A DNA stretch of 64,000 nt from Rhizobium sp. ARZ01 (GTDB taxonomy: Bacteria; Pseudomonadota; Alphaproteobacteria; Rhizobiales; Rhizobiaceae): NCBI RefSeq assembly GCF_014851675.1, contig NZ_JACVAE010000004.1:186001-250000 (forward strand), read 5' to 3'. Positions 43,968 through 53,132 of this stretch are shown here, piece after piece (within the stretch, counting starts at the first letter, position 1; each line of letters begins with the position of its first letter). The notes beneath the pieces are model-generated. The model was not told the DNA's origin. It did no database searches and was given only the letters and a program-made list of their open reading frames with translations. A program made the translations under genes and the position numbers.

Positions 43968-44076
43968 CACTTTCCTTGCAATGTTGAATCGAGGCTGGCC
44001 AACGGACTGCATTTTCGAGCACCCCATGCCCCTACTGGCTTCTCGATCCCTGTCGCACTGGGCACGCGCAAAACGG

Positions 44077-44490
44077 TCATTTGCGCACCGACGCGGTCTC
44101 GTTCCACAGCGGATCACCGGATCGGACCCATCCTGTTCGAAACCGAGGATACTGACCGATGCCGTGCTCAACTGAAAATATCTGCCCGCCGCAGGGGCGA
44201 GCCCGAGCCCGCGGGCGGTGAGGGTGCGCAGGAATTGGCCGCTGGAAAAAAGCAGCACGTCTCCATCGATGGCGCTAACGCGCGCGAGCACACGATCCGC
44301 CCTCGCGCCAACATCCGCCGGCGTCTCACCGCCGGGGCAACCATCGCGAAAAAGTTGCGGGCCTCTCCTTGTGAATGTCGACGATGCGGCGGCCTTCATA
44401 GGCGCCGTAGATCCATTCCAGAAGGTCGCGAGCGACTTCCACTGACCCGAAACCGGCGATGTCGCAGGTCTGAACGGCTCGCTGCATTGT
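44077..44490 (-). pseudogene. Histidine phosphatase (phosphoglycerate mutase-like) remnant
   Basis: Pieces of one protein appear in shifting frames: AVQTCDIAGFGSVEVARDLLEWIYGAYEGRR, then GPQLFRDGCPGGETPADVGARADRVLARVSAIDGDVLLFSSGQFLR, and finally LWNETASVRK up to a TGA at 44077-44079. The N-terminal RHGET catalytic motif is missing and at least two frameshifts are present. It lies directly upstream of the gnd fragment, part of the same damaged segment. Confidence 0.8.
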
Positions 44491-44540
44491 TTTGCTTCTT
44501 GCCGGATGCGGACGGGCCCGGCTGTCATTAGTGCAAGCTA

Positions 44541-44563
44541 TACCATCGCTAAAACTGATGGTA
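44541..44563. promoter_or_regulatory. Inverted repeat upstream of LacI gene
   Basis: TACCATC (44541-44547) and GATGGTA (44557-44563) are perfect reverse complements separated by nine bases. The arms share TACCA with the LacI-type operator at 45778-45791, so this may be an autoregulatory site or the old operator of the broken phosphatase gene. Confidence 0.45.
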
Positions 44564-44698
44564 CTCCTACCGCGACGCGTCGTAGATGAGAAAGATAGTC
44601 TCGACCGAGCGCCGCTGTCGCCTTCACTCGCAAGACGTCGCGGTTCGACTATGCTTGATTGCCGACGATTTGAAGGCAAAGGTTAAGCTGGGGAGCCT

Positions 44699-45739
44699 GT
44701 GTTGCGCCGATCCAAGCGAGGTAGCGGCCGACCGACGCTTGCAGATGTCGCAAGCCATGCCGGCGTGGGCACGATCACGGTATCCCGCGCGCTGCGCGAG
44801 CCCGAGCGCGTCTCGAACGCGCTGCGCGCGCGGATCGACGCCGCGATCGACGCCCTGGGCTATGTTCTCAATCCGAATGCACGGGCACTTGCCTCCGCGC
44901 GCGCAGACGTCATCGGTGTCCTCATTCCCTCGCTGACCAACAACGTGTTTGCCGAGGTTCTGCGTGGCATTCATGACGGGCTGGACGACAGCACCCTGCA
45001 GATACAGTTCGGCAACACACACTATTCGGCGGACGAGGAGGAACGGCTGCTGAAAGTCTTTATCGCGCAACACCCCTCCGCCCTCATTGTTTCCGGCATC
45101 GACCAGTTGCCCGCAACCCGCCGCCTTCTCGAAGCCGCAGGTTGCCCCATCGTTCAGATCATGGAGATTGGCCCAGACCCAATCGATATGATGGTCGGCT
45201 TTTCGCATTTCGAAGGCGGCCGCGCAGTGACCGACCACCTGCTTGGGGCGGGATGCCGACGCATCGGCTTTCTGGGCGCACGCATGGATCCGCGTACGCA
45301 ACGGCGCCTCGCAGGCTACCGGGCGCTGTTGCAGGCCAGTGGTATGTTCGACGAGGCGCTGGTGACGATCACGCCCTTGCCTTCAAGCGCATCGATGGGT
45401 GTTGATCTGTTTCGTCGGGCCTTGAGCAAGGCACCGGACCTGGACGCGATCGTTTGCAACAACGATGACCTGGCGCTCGGCGTGCTGTTCGAGTGCCATC
45501 GGACAGGAATCCCAGTTCCGGAACGCATGTGTATCGCCGGGTTCAATGATCTCGAGATGATGGCCGTTGCTTATCCACCGATCACCAGCGTACGTACACC
45601 ACGATACGAAATCGGGCGACGGGCGATTGCCATGGCCCGCGCAGCGCTTGACGGCGAACGCCCCGAGCCTTCCGTTGTCGACCTTGGTTTCGAACTGAAA
45701 ATCCGCGAAAGCACGACCCGGGCACGAGCGAAGAAGTGA
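44699..45739 (+). CDS. LacI-family transcriptional regulator (GntR-like)
   Basis: This 346-aa protein has the LacI helix-turn-helix and hinge (RPTLADVASHAGVGTITVSRALREPERVSNALRARIDAAIDALGYVLNPNARALAS) and a periplasmic-binding-like sensor domain (VIGVLIPSLTNNVFAEVLRGIHDGL, CNNDDLALGVLFECHRTG). The N terminus is most like gluconate-type GntR members. The start is GTG 44699 or TTG 44702, with GGGAG upstream. A perfect palindrome lies in the promoter of the ABC operon that follows, its probable target. The gnd fragment upstream fits a former gluconate link. Confidence 0.87.
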   Translation: MLRRSKRGSGRPTLADVASHAGVGTITVSRALREPERVSNALRARIDAAIDALGYVLNPNARALASARADVIGVLIPSLTNNVFAEVLRGIHDGLDDSTLQIQFGNTHYSADEEERLLKVFIAQHPSALIVSGIDQLPATRRLLEAAGCPIVQIMEIGPDPIDMMVGFSHFEGGRAVTDHLLGAGCRRIGFLGARMDPRTQRRLAGYRALLQASGMFDEALVTITPLPSSASMGVDLFRRALSKAPDLDAIVCNNDDLALGVLFECHRTGIPVPERMCIAGFNDLEMMAVAYPPITSVRTPRYEIGRRAIAMARAALDGERPEPSVVDLGFELKIRESTTRARAKK

Positions 45740-45763
45740 CCGGAGGCGATGCATCACGCCCGC

Positions 45764-45792
45764 TTTACAACTCAAATTGGTAGCGCTACCAT
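45764..45792 (+). promoter_or_regulatory. Promoter with LacI-type operator for the ribose-type ABC operon
   Basis: TTTACA (45764-45769) and TACCAT (45787-45792) are spaced by 17 bp. The -10 element is covered by the perfect 14-bp palindrome TGGTAGCGCTACCA (45778-45791), a classic LacI/GalR-family operator form with central CG. Binding would block the promoter. Confidence 0.75.
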
Positions 45793-45965
45793 CGTTTGGT
45801 GGCGTCAAGGGAGGAGCTCGCGAGACGTCACCGGAATAGCGCATCGAGATGAACTGTCGGAATGGTTCTGGAATGCAGGCCATTGCCTGCTGCACGTGCT
45901 CGATCTTTCCGGTTTTGTTTATTTCGATTCCGCGTCCCGCACCACAACGACCGGGAGGGAATTCG

Positions 45966-47090
45966 ATGCAAAGGCCTTTCCTCAGTGGCCTTCTCGCCAC
46001 TGCTGCGATTATCCTCGCCTCCACGACCGCACGCGCCGAGCCTGAAGTTGTCAGCGGCCCCGCTGCCGAACCGGAGTGCTTCGCGCCATGGACTGCGGAA
46101 GCAAAATTCTTCAAGTTCCCGAAAAAGGAAGGTCCCTATCGGATAGCCCTTGCAAACGGCTTCATTGCCAACACCTGGCGCATTCAGATGGTCCAGACGG
46201 CGAAGGCCTATTCGGCACAACCAGACGTCGCCGCCAAGCTCAAGGAGTTCAAGGTCGTCTCGACTGGGGAAGATGTCCCCGCACAGATATCCGCCATCAA
46301 CAATTTCATAGATTCCGGCTTTGACGCAATCGTTGTCAACGCACAGAACCCGACAGCCTTCGGCCCGGTGATCAAGCGCGCCAAGGAGGCCGGCGTCGTG
46401 CTCGTCGCCTTCGACAACATTCTCGACACCGAGGATGCGATCAACGTCAACGTCGACCAGAAGGGTCTCGGCATCCTCTGGGCCAACTGGCTGGCAAAGC
46501 ACCTGCCCGAAGGCGGCAAGATCCTCGAGGTCCGCGGCGTCGCCGGCACCTCGGTCGACACCGATCGGCATAACGGGATCCATGAGACGCTCGGCGCTAC
46601 GGGCAAGACATGGGATGTGGTGGAAGTCGTCGGCAAGTGGGACGATCCGACCGCGCAGAAAGCCACGGCGGATGCGATCGCCGTGCACAAGAAATTCGAC
46701 GGCATTACCGCCCAGGGCGGCGACACCGGTGTGGTGCAGGCGATGATCGACGCGGGGCACCCCTTCGTGCCCTTCGGCGGTGAGACGGAGAACGGGTTCC
46801 GCAAGTTCTGTGCCAAACACGCAGGCGAAGGCCTGAAATGCTCATCTGCCGGCACCGGTCCCGCCCAGGTGGCGGTCGCGATCAAGACGGCGATCGCAGC
46901 CCTTGAGGGCCAGGTGGTGCCGCAATCGATCAAGCTGCCGCTCGCCATCGTCGAGGATCCGAACTTCAAGGCAGGCCAGGACTTCTATCCCGACCAGTCC
47001 GATAACTTCTTCGTCGGCAATTCCTTCCCGACCTGCGGAATCAACTTCAGCGCGCAGGAAATCATGGGGCAGACGAAGGAAAACCAGTAA
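45966..47090 (+). CDS. Sugar ABC transporter substrate-binding protein (ribose/CUT2 type)
   Basis: This 374-aa exported protein has a Sec signal (FLSGLLATAAIILASTTARAE) and the type 1 periplasmic binding fold: YRIALANGFIANTWRIQMVQTAKAY, ISAINNFIDSGFDAIVVNAQNPTAFGPVIKRAKEAGVVLVAFDN, GKILEVRGVAGTSVDTDRHNGI. Ligand unknown; the family binds monosaccharides, polyols and autoinducer-2. GGGAGG precedes the ATG. It opens a complete four-gene importer operon. Confidence 0.9.
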   Translation: MQRPFLSGLLATAAIILASTTARAEPEVVSGPAAEPECFAPWTAEAKFFKFPKKEGPYRIALANGFIANTWRIQMVQTAKAYSAQPDVAAKLKEFKVVSTGEDVPAQISAINNFIDSGFDAIVVNAQNPTAFGPVIKRAKEAGVVLVAFDNILDTEDAINVNVDQKGLGILWANWLAKHLPEGGKILEVRGVAGTSVDTDRHNGIHETLGATGKTWDVVEVVGKWDDPTAQKATADAIAVHKKFDGITAQGGDTGVVQAMIDAGHPFVPFGGETENGFRKFCAKHAGEGLKCSSAGTGPAQVAVAIKTAIAALEGQVVPQSIKLPLAIVEDPNFKAGQDFYPDQSDNFFVGNSFPTCGINFSAQEIMGQTKENQ

Positions 47091-47249
47091 GGCGGTCCAA
47101 TTTTGCCCCGTCCAGGCGATGTTGCGGTCAGAGCCGCGGCATCCCACGAGAACGGCGCCGGGAGCGCGATGGAACGGTCCGATCAAAACATCCCCGCGTA
47201 ACGCTGCCGGTTTGGCGGCGGGAGCACAGAACGAGGGGCCACGACGGCA

Positions 47250-48785
47250 ATGCAGTCACAGGGCGCGACTCCGCTTTTTCGGATGGAGGGCATCTGCAAG
47301 CGCTATGGCGGAGTCCGCGCCCTGGAGAACGCATCGCTCGTGGTCGAGGCCGGCCGCATCCACGCGATCCTCGGCGAAAACGGGGCGGGAAAGTCAACCC
47401 TGATCAAGATCATGGCCGGCGTCGTTTCCCCGGACGAGGGCCGTATGCTCCTTGATGACCGCGAGGCGGCGTTCCGGTCGCCGGCGCAGGCGGCCCACGC
47501 CGGAATCGCCTGCGTGTTTCAGGAACTATCGCTGGTTCCTGACTTGAGCGTCGCCGACAATATCTCAATCTCCAACCCGCCGTGTCGATTCGGACTGATC
47601 GACCGCGCCGCGCAAAGGCGGCTAGCGGAAGAGGCGCTTGCCCGAGCCGGCGCCGAAGATATCCACCCTCGCACGCTCGTTCGCCACCTGCCCCTGTCGC
47701 GCCGCCAGATGGTGGAGATCGCCAAGGCGCTCGCTTGGAAGCCGCGCATCCTGATCCTCGACGAAGCCACGTCGGCGCTGACGGCCGGCGACGTGGCGAA
47801 GGTGTTCGCCGTGCTCAGGCGGCTGCGTTCCGAGGGCCTGGCGCTGCTCTACATCTCCCATCGCATGCAGGAGATCAGAGAGATTGCTGACGAATGCACC
47901 GTTTTCCGCAACGGCCGCAACGTGGCAAGTTATGCTGCCGGAACCCGCTCCGGTAGCGAGGTGGTCGAAATGATGATCGGTCGCGAGGTCAGCAGCGTCT
48001 TTCCGCCCAAGCCGCAGCGGCAGCGCGAGGCCCATCCCCTGCTGGCCTGCGATATGTTCAGCTGGTCCGACCGGCTGCGCGATATCACACTGAGAGTCCG
48101 CCCCGGCGAGGTCGTCGGGCTCGGCGGGCTGGACGGCCAGGGTCAGCGCGACTTGCTCCTCGGGCTTTTCGGCGTCCTCAGGGGAACGACCGGCACAGTG
48201 AGCATCGATGGCGTGGTGACATCGATCGCAAGTCCCAGGGCCGCGCGCGGGGGCCGGATCGGAATGGCGCTGATCCCGGAGGATCGCAAGTCCGAGGGGC
48301 TGATGCAGCCGATGACCGTGCGCGAGAACCTCTCCTTCGCCGCGCTCGACCAGCTGTCGGTGCGCGGCGTCATCAACCGCGACAAGGAAGCACGTGAGAT
48401 CGACGAGCTGATCCGCCTGCTGGCCATCAAGTCCGCCGGTCTCGACGCTCCTGTCGGTTCGCTGTCCGGCGGCAACCAGCAGAAAGTCGTCATCGCCAAG
48501 TGGCTGATGCGCCGACCCCGGATCATCCTGCTCAACGACCCGACGCGCGGTATCGATGTCGGCACCAAGCAGGAAATGTACCAGCTGTTACGCCGGCTTG
48601 CGGACGCGGAAGCGGCCATCCTCTTCTATTCGACCGACTATGACGAACTGATCGGCTGCTGCGATCGGGTTCTGGTTCTCTACGACGGACGCATCGTGCG
48701 CGAACTCGAAGGCGAAGGCATTACCGAGCGCGCACTTGTCGCAAGTGCGCTCCACGTCGACGCGCAAGCGGAGTCCGTGGCATGA
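47250..48785 (+). CDS. Sugar ABC transporter ATP-binding protein (RbsA type, two cassettes)
   Basis: This 511-aa protein has two ATPase cassettes. The first has Walker A GENGAGKST and Walker B ILILDEATSALT, with the signature LSRRQMVEIAKAL instead of the usual LSxGQQQ. The second has the degenerate loop GLGGLDGQGQRD typical of CUT2 proteins, with LSGGNQQKVVIAKWL and ILLNDPTRGIDVG. It overlaps the first permease by four bases. Confidence 0.9.
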   Translation: MQSQGATPLFRMEGICKRYGGVRALENASLVVEAGRIHAILGENGAGKSTLIKIMAGVVSPDEGRMLLDDREAAFRSPAQAAHAGIACVFQELSLVPDLSVADNISISNPPCRFGLIDRAAQRRLAEEALARAGAEDIHPRTLVRHLPLSRRQMVEIAKALAWKPRILILDEATSALTAGDVAKVFAVLRRLRSEGLALLYISHRMQEIREIADECTVFRNGRNVASYAAGTRSGSEVVEMMIGREVSSVFPPKPQRQREAHPLLACDMFSWSDRLRDITLRVRPGEVVGLGGLDGQGQRDLLLGLFGVLRGTTGTVSIDGVVTSIASPRAARGGRIGMALIPEDRKSEGLMQPMTVRENLSFAALDQLSVRGVINRDKEAREIDELIRLLAIKSAGLDAPVGSLSGGNQQKVVIAKWLMRRPRIILLNDPTRGIDVGTKQEMYQLLRRLADAEAAILFYSTDYDELIGCCDRVLVLYDGRIVRELEGEGITERALVASALHVDAQAESVA

Positions 48786-49762
48786 GCGAATGGCGCTACT
48801 GGCTGAATGAACAGCGCGGGACCTTGATGGGGCTTGCCATCTTTCTCCTGATGTTCGGCGTCTACATTGCCAACCACCCGGCGGGCCTGACCGTCAACGT
48901 CGCACAGACGGCAGCCAACAAGGGCGTCCTGCTCGCCTTCATCGCCATGGCCCAGGCAATGGTGGTGATCACAGCGGGCATCGACCTGTCTGTGGGTATG
49001 ATCTTCGTGCTGACGAACTGCATCGCCTCATGGATCGTCGTCGGCACGCCGATGCAGACGGCGCTCGGCCTTGCTGGCGTGTTGCTCGCCGGGACGATCT
49101 GCGGCGCGATCAATGGCTTGCTCGTCATCTATGGCCGGTTACAGCCGATCGTGGCGACGATCGCGACTGGCGCCATCTATTTCGGCCTGGCGTTGCTGCT
49201 GCGACCCTTTCCCGGCGGCTCGGTGAACGAGGACCTGGCCGACGCCCTGACCGGGCGGCTGTTCGGCACGATCCCCTCCAGCCTCGTCGGGCTTCTGGGC
49301 ATCGTCCTTCTCGTCTGGCTGCCCTTCAGGAGTTCGGAGATTGGACGCGCCGCCTATGCGGCAGGCTCCTCCGAGGCGGCCGCGTTCATGTCAGGCGTTC
49401 CCATCCGGCGAGCGAAGCTTGCCGCCTACACGCTCGCCGGCCTGCTTGCCGGCATGGGCGGGCTGTTCCTGACTTTCTTCACGTATACGGGCGAAGCGGC
49501 TTATGCGAGCGGTAGCGGCTACACGCTCTGGTCGATTGCTGCCGTCGTGCTGGGTGGCGTCTCGCTCTACGGCGGGCGCGGTAGCGCGGTGGGCGCGATC
49601 TTCGGCGCGTTTGCCGCACGCACCACCGGTGATATGCTGTTTGTCTTCGACGTCGATCCGCTCTGGCAACCGCTGTTGCAGGGGATCGTGCTGCTCATCG
49701 CGATCAGCATCGGTGCCATTGGGCTTTTGCGCGTGCGCAACCGGCTGGACTGGTTCCAATGA
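48782..49762 (+). CDS. Sugar ABC transporter permease (RbsC type)
   Basis: This 326-aa inner-membrane protein has eight to ten hydrophobic segments and the family pattern AMVVITAGIDLSVGMIFVLTNCIASW, plus GGVSLYGGRGSAVGAIFGAF near the C terminus. It overlaps both neighbours by four bases. With the second permease it probably forms a heterodimeric CUT2 channel. Confidence 0.9.
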   Translation: MSEWRYWLNEQRGTLMGLAIFLLMFGVYIANHPAGLTVNVAQTAANKGVLLAFIAMAQAMVVITAGIDLSVGMIFVLTNCIASWIVVGTPMQTALGLAGVLLAGTICGAINGLLVIYGRLQPIVATIATGAIYFGLALLLRPFPGGSVNEDLADALTGRLFGTIPSSLVGLLGIVLLVWLPFRSSEIGRAAYAAGSSEAAAFMSGVPIRRAKLAAYTLAGLLAGMGGLFLTFFTYTGEAAYASGSGYTLWSIAAVVLGGVSLYGGRGSAVGAIFGAFAARTTGDMLFVFDVDPLWQPLLQGIVLLIAISIGAIGLLRVRNRLDWFQ

Positions 49763-50751
49763 CAGAGGCAACGGAAAACAAAATGTCCTTCCGCGCCCGG
49801 CTGCCCGCTCCGTTCCGCCATGTCGACCCGGCTGTGCTTATCGCCTTCGGTTGCATCCTGCTCCTGCTCCTGCTCGGCAGCCTTTATTCAAGCAATTTCC
49901 TCTCTCCTGAATATTTGCTGCAGCAACTGAAGGTCGCCTCGTTCCTCGGCGTGATTGCAGCCGGCATGATGCTGGTGATCCTGCTCGGCCAGATCGACCT
50001 TTCCGTACCCTGGGTGATGACGATGGGTGCGATGATGGCCTGCGCGGCCGCAGGGTCCGGCTCCATCGGCACGATCCTCGCCATTCCCTTCGGCATTTTC
50101 TGCGGGATGGTCTTCGGCCTGCTGAATGGCTTCGGCGTCGCCTATATGCGCATACCCTCGATGATCGTCACGCTCGCGACGAACGTCGTCGTCCAGGGGC
50201 TGATGGTCCTCTACACCGGCGGCTTCTCGCCACAGGACTCGGCGCCCAAAGCAATGCGCTGGCTCGCGACCGGCTTCATCATTCCGGGGGTGCCGAACGC
50301 CATCCTCGTCTGGGCGGCGGTCAGTGCTGCGATGGTGTTTCTGCTGATGCGCACGACTTTCGGACGCGCGGTGTATGGCATCGGCAACAGCGAGCGGGCC
50401 GCCTACCTCTCCGGGATCGACACCCGCCGCGTCATCATGATCGCCTTTGCCGTTTCCGGCACGCTGAGCGCTTTTGGCGGTGTGCTCCTGGCGGGTTACG
50501 CCTCCAAGGCCGCCCAGGCGATGGGCGACGCCTACCTGCTGCCCTCGATCGCCGCCGTGGTGCTCGGTGGCACCTCGATCCTCGGCGGCCGGGGCTCCTA
50601 CCTTGGTACGGTAGCTGGCGTCATCCTGATCACGTTGCTGCAATCGATTCTGTCCGTCATGCAAATGCCGGAAGCCGGGCGCCAGATCGTCTACGGTTTT
50701 GTCATCATCGCCATGCTTCTGCTCTATGGACGGGCTCCTGCGAACCAGTGA
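49759..50751 (+). CDS. Sugar ABC transporter permease (RbsC type)
   Basis: This 330-aa paralogue of the upstream permease has GMMLVILLGQIDLSVPWVMTMGAMMA, GIGNSERAAYLSGIDTRRV and LGGTSILGGRGSYLGTVAGVIL. Two different permeases in place of one RbsC homodimer is a known variation of rhizobial CUT2 operons. No catabolic enzyme follows, so the substrate cannot be guessed. Confidence 0.9.
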   Translation: MTEATENKMSFRARLPAPFRHVDPAVLIAFGCILLLLLLGSLYSSNFLSPEYLLQQLKVASFLGVIAAGMMLVILLGQIDLSVPWVMTMGAMMACAAAGSGSIGTILAIPFGIFCGMVFGLLNGFGVAYMRIPSMIVTLATNVVVQGLMVLYTGGFSPQDSAPKAMRWLATGFIIPGVPNAILVWAAVSAAMVFLLMRTTFGRAVYGIGNSERAAYLSGIDTRRVIMIAFAVSGTLSAFGGVLLAGYASKAAQAMGDAYLLPSIAAVVLGGTSILGGRGSYLGTVAGVILITLLQSILSVMQMPEAGRQIVYGFVIIAMLLLYGRAPANQ

Positions 50752-51334
50752 TTGCGTGGGACTTGATCGCCGTGTCGATCACGCCGCGCTCCTTCCCCCC
50801 CTGCACCTCTCCGCGATGTCGGCTGGCGCTGACCACGCGTCAGCTTCGCCGGCTGCCGGATGTATTCGAGTGGCCGGCGTTGGAGGACGCCGCCTTCGCA
50901 GACGAGCTGAACGAAATGCGCCGGCAGCCGCGCGTCTGAACGCGATGGGTGCAATAGCGGCCTGATTCGCGGCCCCATATATGAGCAGCGCAGCACTCGC
51001 ATAGCTGCGTTGCACAATAAATGTTTTCCAATTGGGCAAAATTCCGACATAACGCCTACAGCTGATGCACATGGCGGTTTTCCTCCCAGTGCCGTCGCAC
51101 CAGCTGTTCCCTCTGGAGGTACAAATTACCTTCACACTTTATGGGCCGCGATTTTCGCAGGCCCATTTTTTTGCCTTGCGTTCAGGACCTCAGGACCTTC
51201 CGGACAATGCGAAGAAGCTCGCGTGATCCTTGCGCTGAACGGACTTTTGCCCGGATACAGGCGGTTCCGCATGATCACACTGACACTCACCGCGAGACTG
51301 ACGCGCCCGCTGACCGCTGAGGAAACTGCAGGGA
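50752..51334. other. Intergenic region between two convergent modules
   Basis: These 583 bp separate the ends of the ribose-type operon and the RpiR gene. Short open frames exist on both strands, but none has motifs, a good ribosome site or family resemblance. I see no clear terminator with a T-run. Confidence 0.5.
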
Positions 51335-52216
51335 CTATACGCGTTTTGCGGAGAGCACCTCGAAGGTTTTGCCGATGGTGGCGACCGAGCGCTCGTAGTC
51401 GGCCAGCGCGAGGCAGGCGATCAGCGCGTCGACGATGGCGAGCTGGGCTATACGGCTCGTCATCGCCTCGGTGCGGAACTGGGTTTCGCGCGCCAACGTG
51501 TTGAGCACGATGTCGACATGGGCGAGAAGCGGCGATTTGCCGAAGTTGGTAATGGCGATGGTGGTGGCGCCCGCCGCCTTGGCCAGCCGCGTGGCCGTCA
51601 GCGTCTCGACCGTGCTGCCGGAATGGGAGATGGTGATCACCGCCACCGACGGGTCGGCCAGCGAGGCGGTAATCGCCTGAACGTGGCTGTCGACACTGGC
51701 CCGTGATTCGATGCCGATGCGCAGCAGGCGATAGTTGGTGTCCTCGGCGATGGTGGCGGCGCTGCCGATGCCGAACACTTCGACGCGTCGCGCCTTGCGG
51801 ATCGCTTTCACCGCCTGCGCCATCGCCTCGACGTCCAGCGCCTTTTGCGTATCCTGCAGCGCGTGCATGTCGGAGCGGAAGACCTTCTCGATCACCGTCG
51901 CAACGGCGTCGTCCGGTGCCAGGTCCTCGTGGATGAACTGGACCGGTTGCACCAGATCCCGGGCCAGCGAGATCTTGATCTGCTGGAAACCCCGCGCCCC
52001 GAGCAGCTGGCACAGCCCAATGACACTGCCTTCGCTCGCCTCCGCCCGCTCAGCGACTTCCGTCACCGACATGTGGACGACCTCGGCGGCGTGATCGGTG
52101 ATGAAATCGGCGATGCGCCCCGCCGTCGGCGGCAGATCGCGACGGATCGCCCGGATCCTGTCGAGCACTCCGGCAACGCCTTGCCCTGCGTCGAGCTTCT
52201 CGCGATCCGTAACCAT
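51335..52216 (-). CDS. RpiR-family transcriptional regulator (HTH + SIS)
   Basis: This 293-aa protein has an N-terminal RpiR helix-turn-helix (LPPTAGRIADFITDHAAEVVHMSVTEVAERAEASEGSVIGLCQLLGARGFQQIKISLARDL) and a C-terminal SIS domain (RVEVFGIGSAATIAEDTNYRLLRIG, ITISHSGSTVETLTATRLAKAAGA) that binds phosphosugars. The start at 52216 has GGGAGGA upstream. It follows the HAD gene by 41 bp. An SIS sensor implies that the module's inducer is a phosphorylated sugar-like molecule, consistent with the phosphatases around it. Confidence 0.9.
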   Translation of the reverse strand: MVTDREKLDAGQGVAGVLDRIRAIRRDLPPTAGRIADFITDHAAEVVHMSVTEVAERAEASEGSVIGLCQLLGARGFQQIKISLARDLVQPVQFIHEDLAPDDAVATVIEKVFRSDMHALQDTQKALDVEAMAQAVKAIRKARRVEVFGIGSAATIAEDTNYRLLRIGIESRASVDSHVQAITASLADPSVAVITISHSGSTVETLTATRLAKAAGATTIAITNFGKSPLLAHVDIVLNTLARETQFRTEAMTSRIAQLAIVDALIACLALADYERSVATIGKTFEVLSAKRV

Positions 52217-52257
52217 GCCTGTCCTCCCCCAACTCTGCTGTGTTGCGCCACCCGGCT

Positions 52258-52995
52258 TCAAATTGCAACGTGCTGGAGCTGCGGTTTCGTGGCGCGGATC
52301 AATCCGCGCTCCACCCGCAGGAACCGCATGCCGATCCGCTTCGATCCCAGTCCGTCGGTCTCCGGGTTGTCGCCGATCATCAGGGCGTTCTGGGCGGCAA
52401 TCCCCAGCCGGGCGCAGCCCATCTCGAATAGCGCCGGCTCCGGCTTGCCGATCACCCGGTGCGGGACCGGCCCCACACAGGCGAGGATCGCCGCCGCCAG
52501 CGCTCCGGTTTCCGGCACCGGCTTGCCGTTGGCGCCCGGGTGGTTGCGATCGGGCGCGGCCACGACGAGCTCGGCACCGTCGCTGAGCGCTTCGGCGGCG
52601 GCAGCCAGCCGCGAATAGGAAAAATGGCGATCCCGGGCCACGAGCACGATGTCCGGACGCGGCGAATCGAGGCGAAGCCCACTGCGGCGGGCATAGGTTC
52701 GCAGCGATGCGCTCCCCAGGAGCAGAACGGAAGCCCCGGGGCACTCCTCGGCGATCGTATCGATGGCCGCGGTGCCAGCGAGCAGCAACTGCTCCCTGTC
52801 GATACCCAGTCCCATGCCGCGTAGGGCGCGGGCCAACTGATCGGGCGTGTGCTCGGCGTTGTTCGACACAATGACAAATCGGCCGCGCACCTGCTCCAGA
52901 AGCCACGTTGCGTCCGGAAGCACGCTCCGGCCCGCGATCAGCGTTCCATCCAGATCAATGAGATAGCCGTCGGCATCGAGGTCAGGTTCAGACAA
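52258..52995 (-). CDS. HAD-superfamily hydrolase (NagD-like, subfamily IIA)
   Basis: This 245-aa enzyme has GYLIDLDGTLIAG (nucleophile Asp), VIVSNNAEHTPDQL (motif II), a cap of the NagD type, GKPEPALFEMG (Lys) and MIGDNPETDGLGSKRIGM (metal-binding Asp). NagD-like enzymes dephosphorylate nucleotides and sugar phosphates. It is divergent from the calcineurin-like phosphoesterase and is co-transcribed with the RpiR gene. Confidence 0.87.
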   Translation of the reverse strand: MSEPDLDADGYLIDLDGTLIAGRSVLPDATWLLEQVRGRFVIVSNNAEHTPDQLARALRGMGLGIDREQLLLAGTAAIDTIAEECPGASVLLLGSASLRTYARRSGLRLDSPRPDIVLVARDRHFSYSRLAAAAEALSDGAELVVAAPDRNHPGANGKPVPETGALAAAILACVGPVPHRVIGKPEPALFEMGCARLGIAAQNALMIGDNPETDGLGSKRIGMRFLRVERGLIRATKPQLQHVAI

Positions 52996-53026
52996 ATCGG
53001 TATTCCTTTTTGGGCGCGAATCTAGA

Positions 53027-53043
53027 ATTGAGACAAGCTCAAT
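53027..53043. promoter_or_regulatory. Inverted repeat between HAD and phosphoesterase operons
   Basis: ATTGAG (53027-53032) and CTCAAT (53038-53043) are perfect reverse complements around ACAAG. The site lies in the 137-bp gap between the divergent operons and is a candidate RpiR operator. Confidence 0.55.
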
Positions 53044-53132
53044 GTCAACGAATTTAATACTGAGAACATTTCATCATAGTGTCACAGACCGGCGCTACCT
53101 CTCCGGCGACCAACGCTTCCATGAGGGCCGCC

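Noticed and set aside
43373..44107. Long minus-strand frame as one fusion protein of gnd and transposase
   Set aside because: It is a chance join: the upstream part is out of frame for Gnd and the transposase part lacks its N-terminal half.
50748..50939. Short plus-strand frame after the last ribose-type permease as a small gene
   Set aside because: No ribosome site, no recognisable motif, and no support from operon structure.
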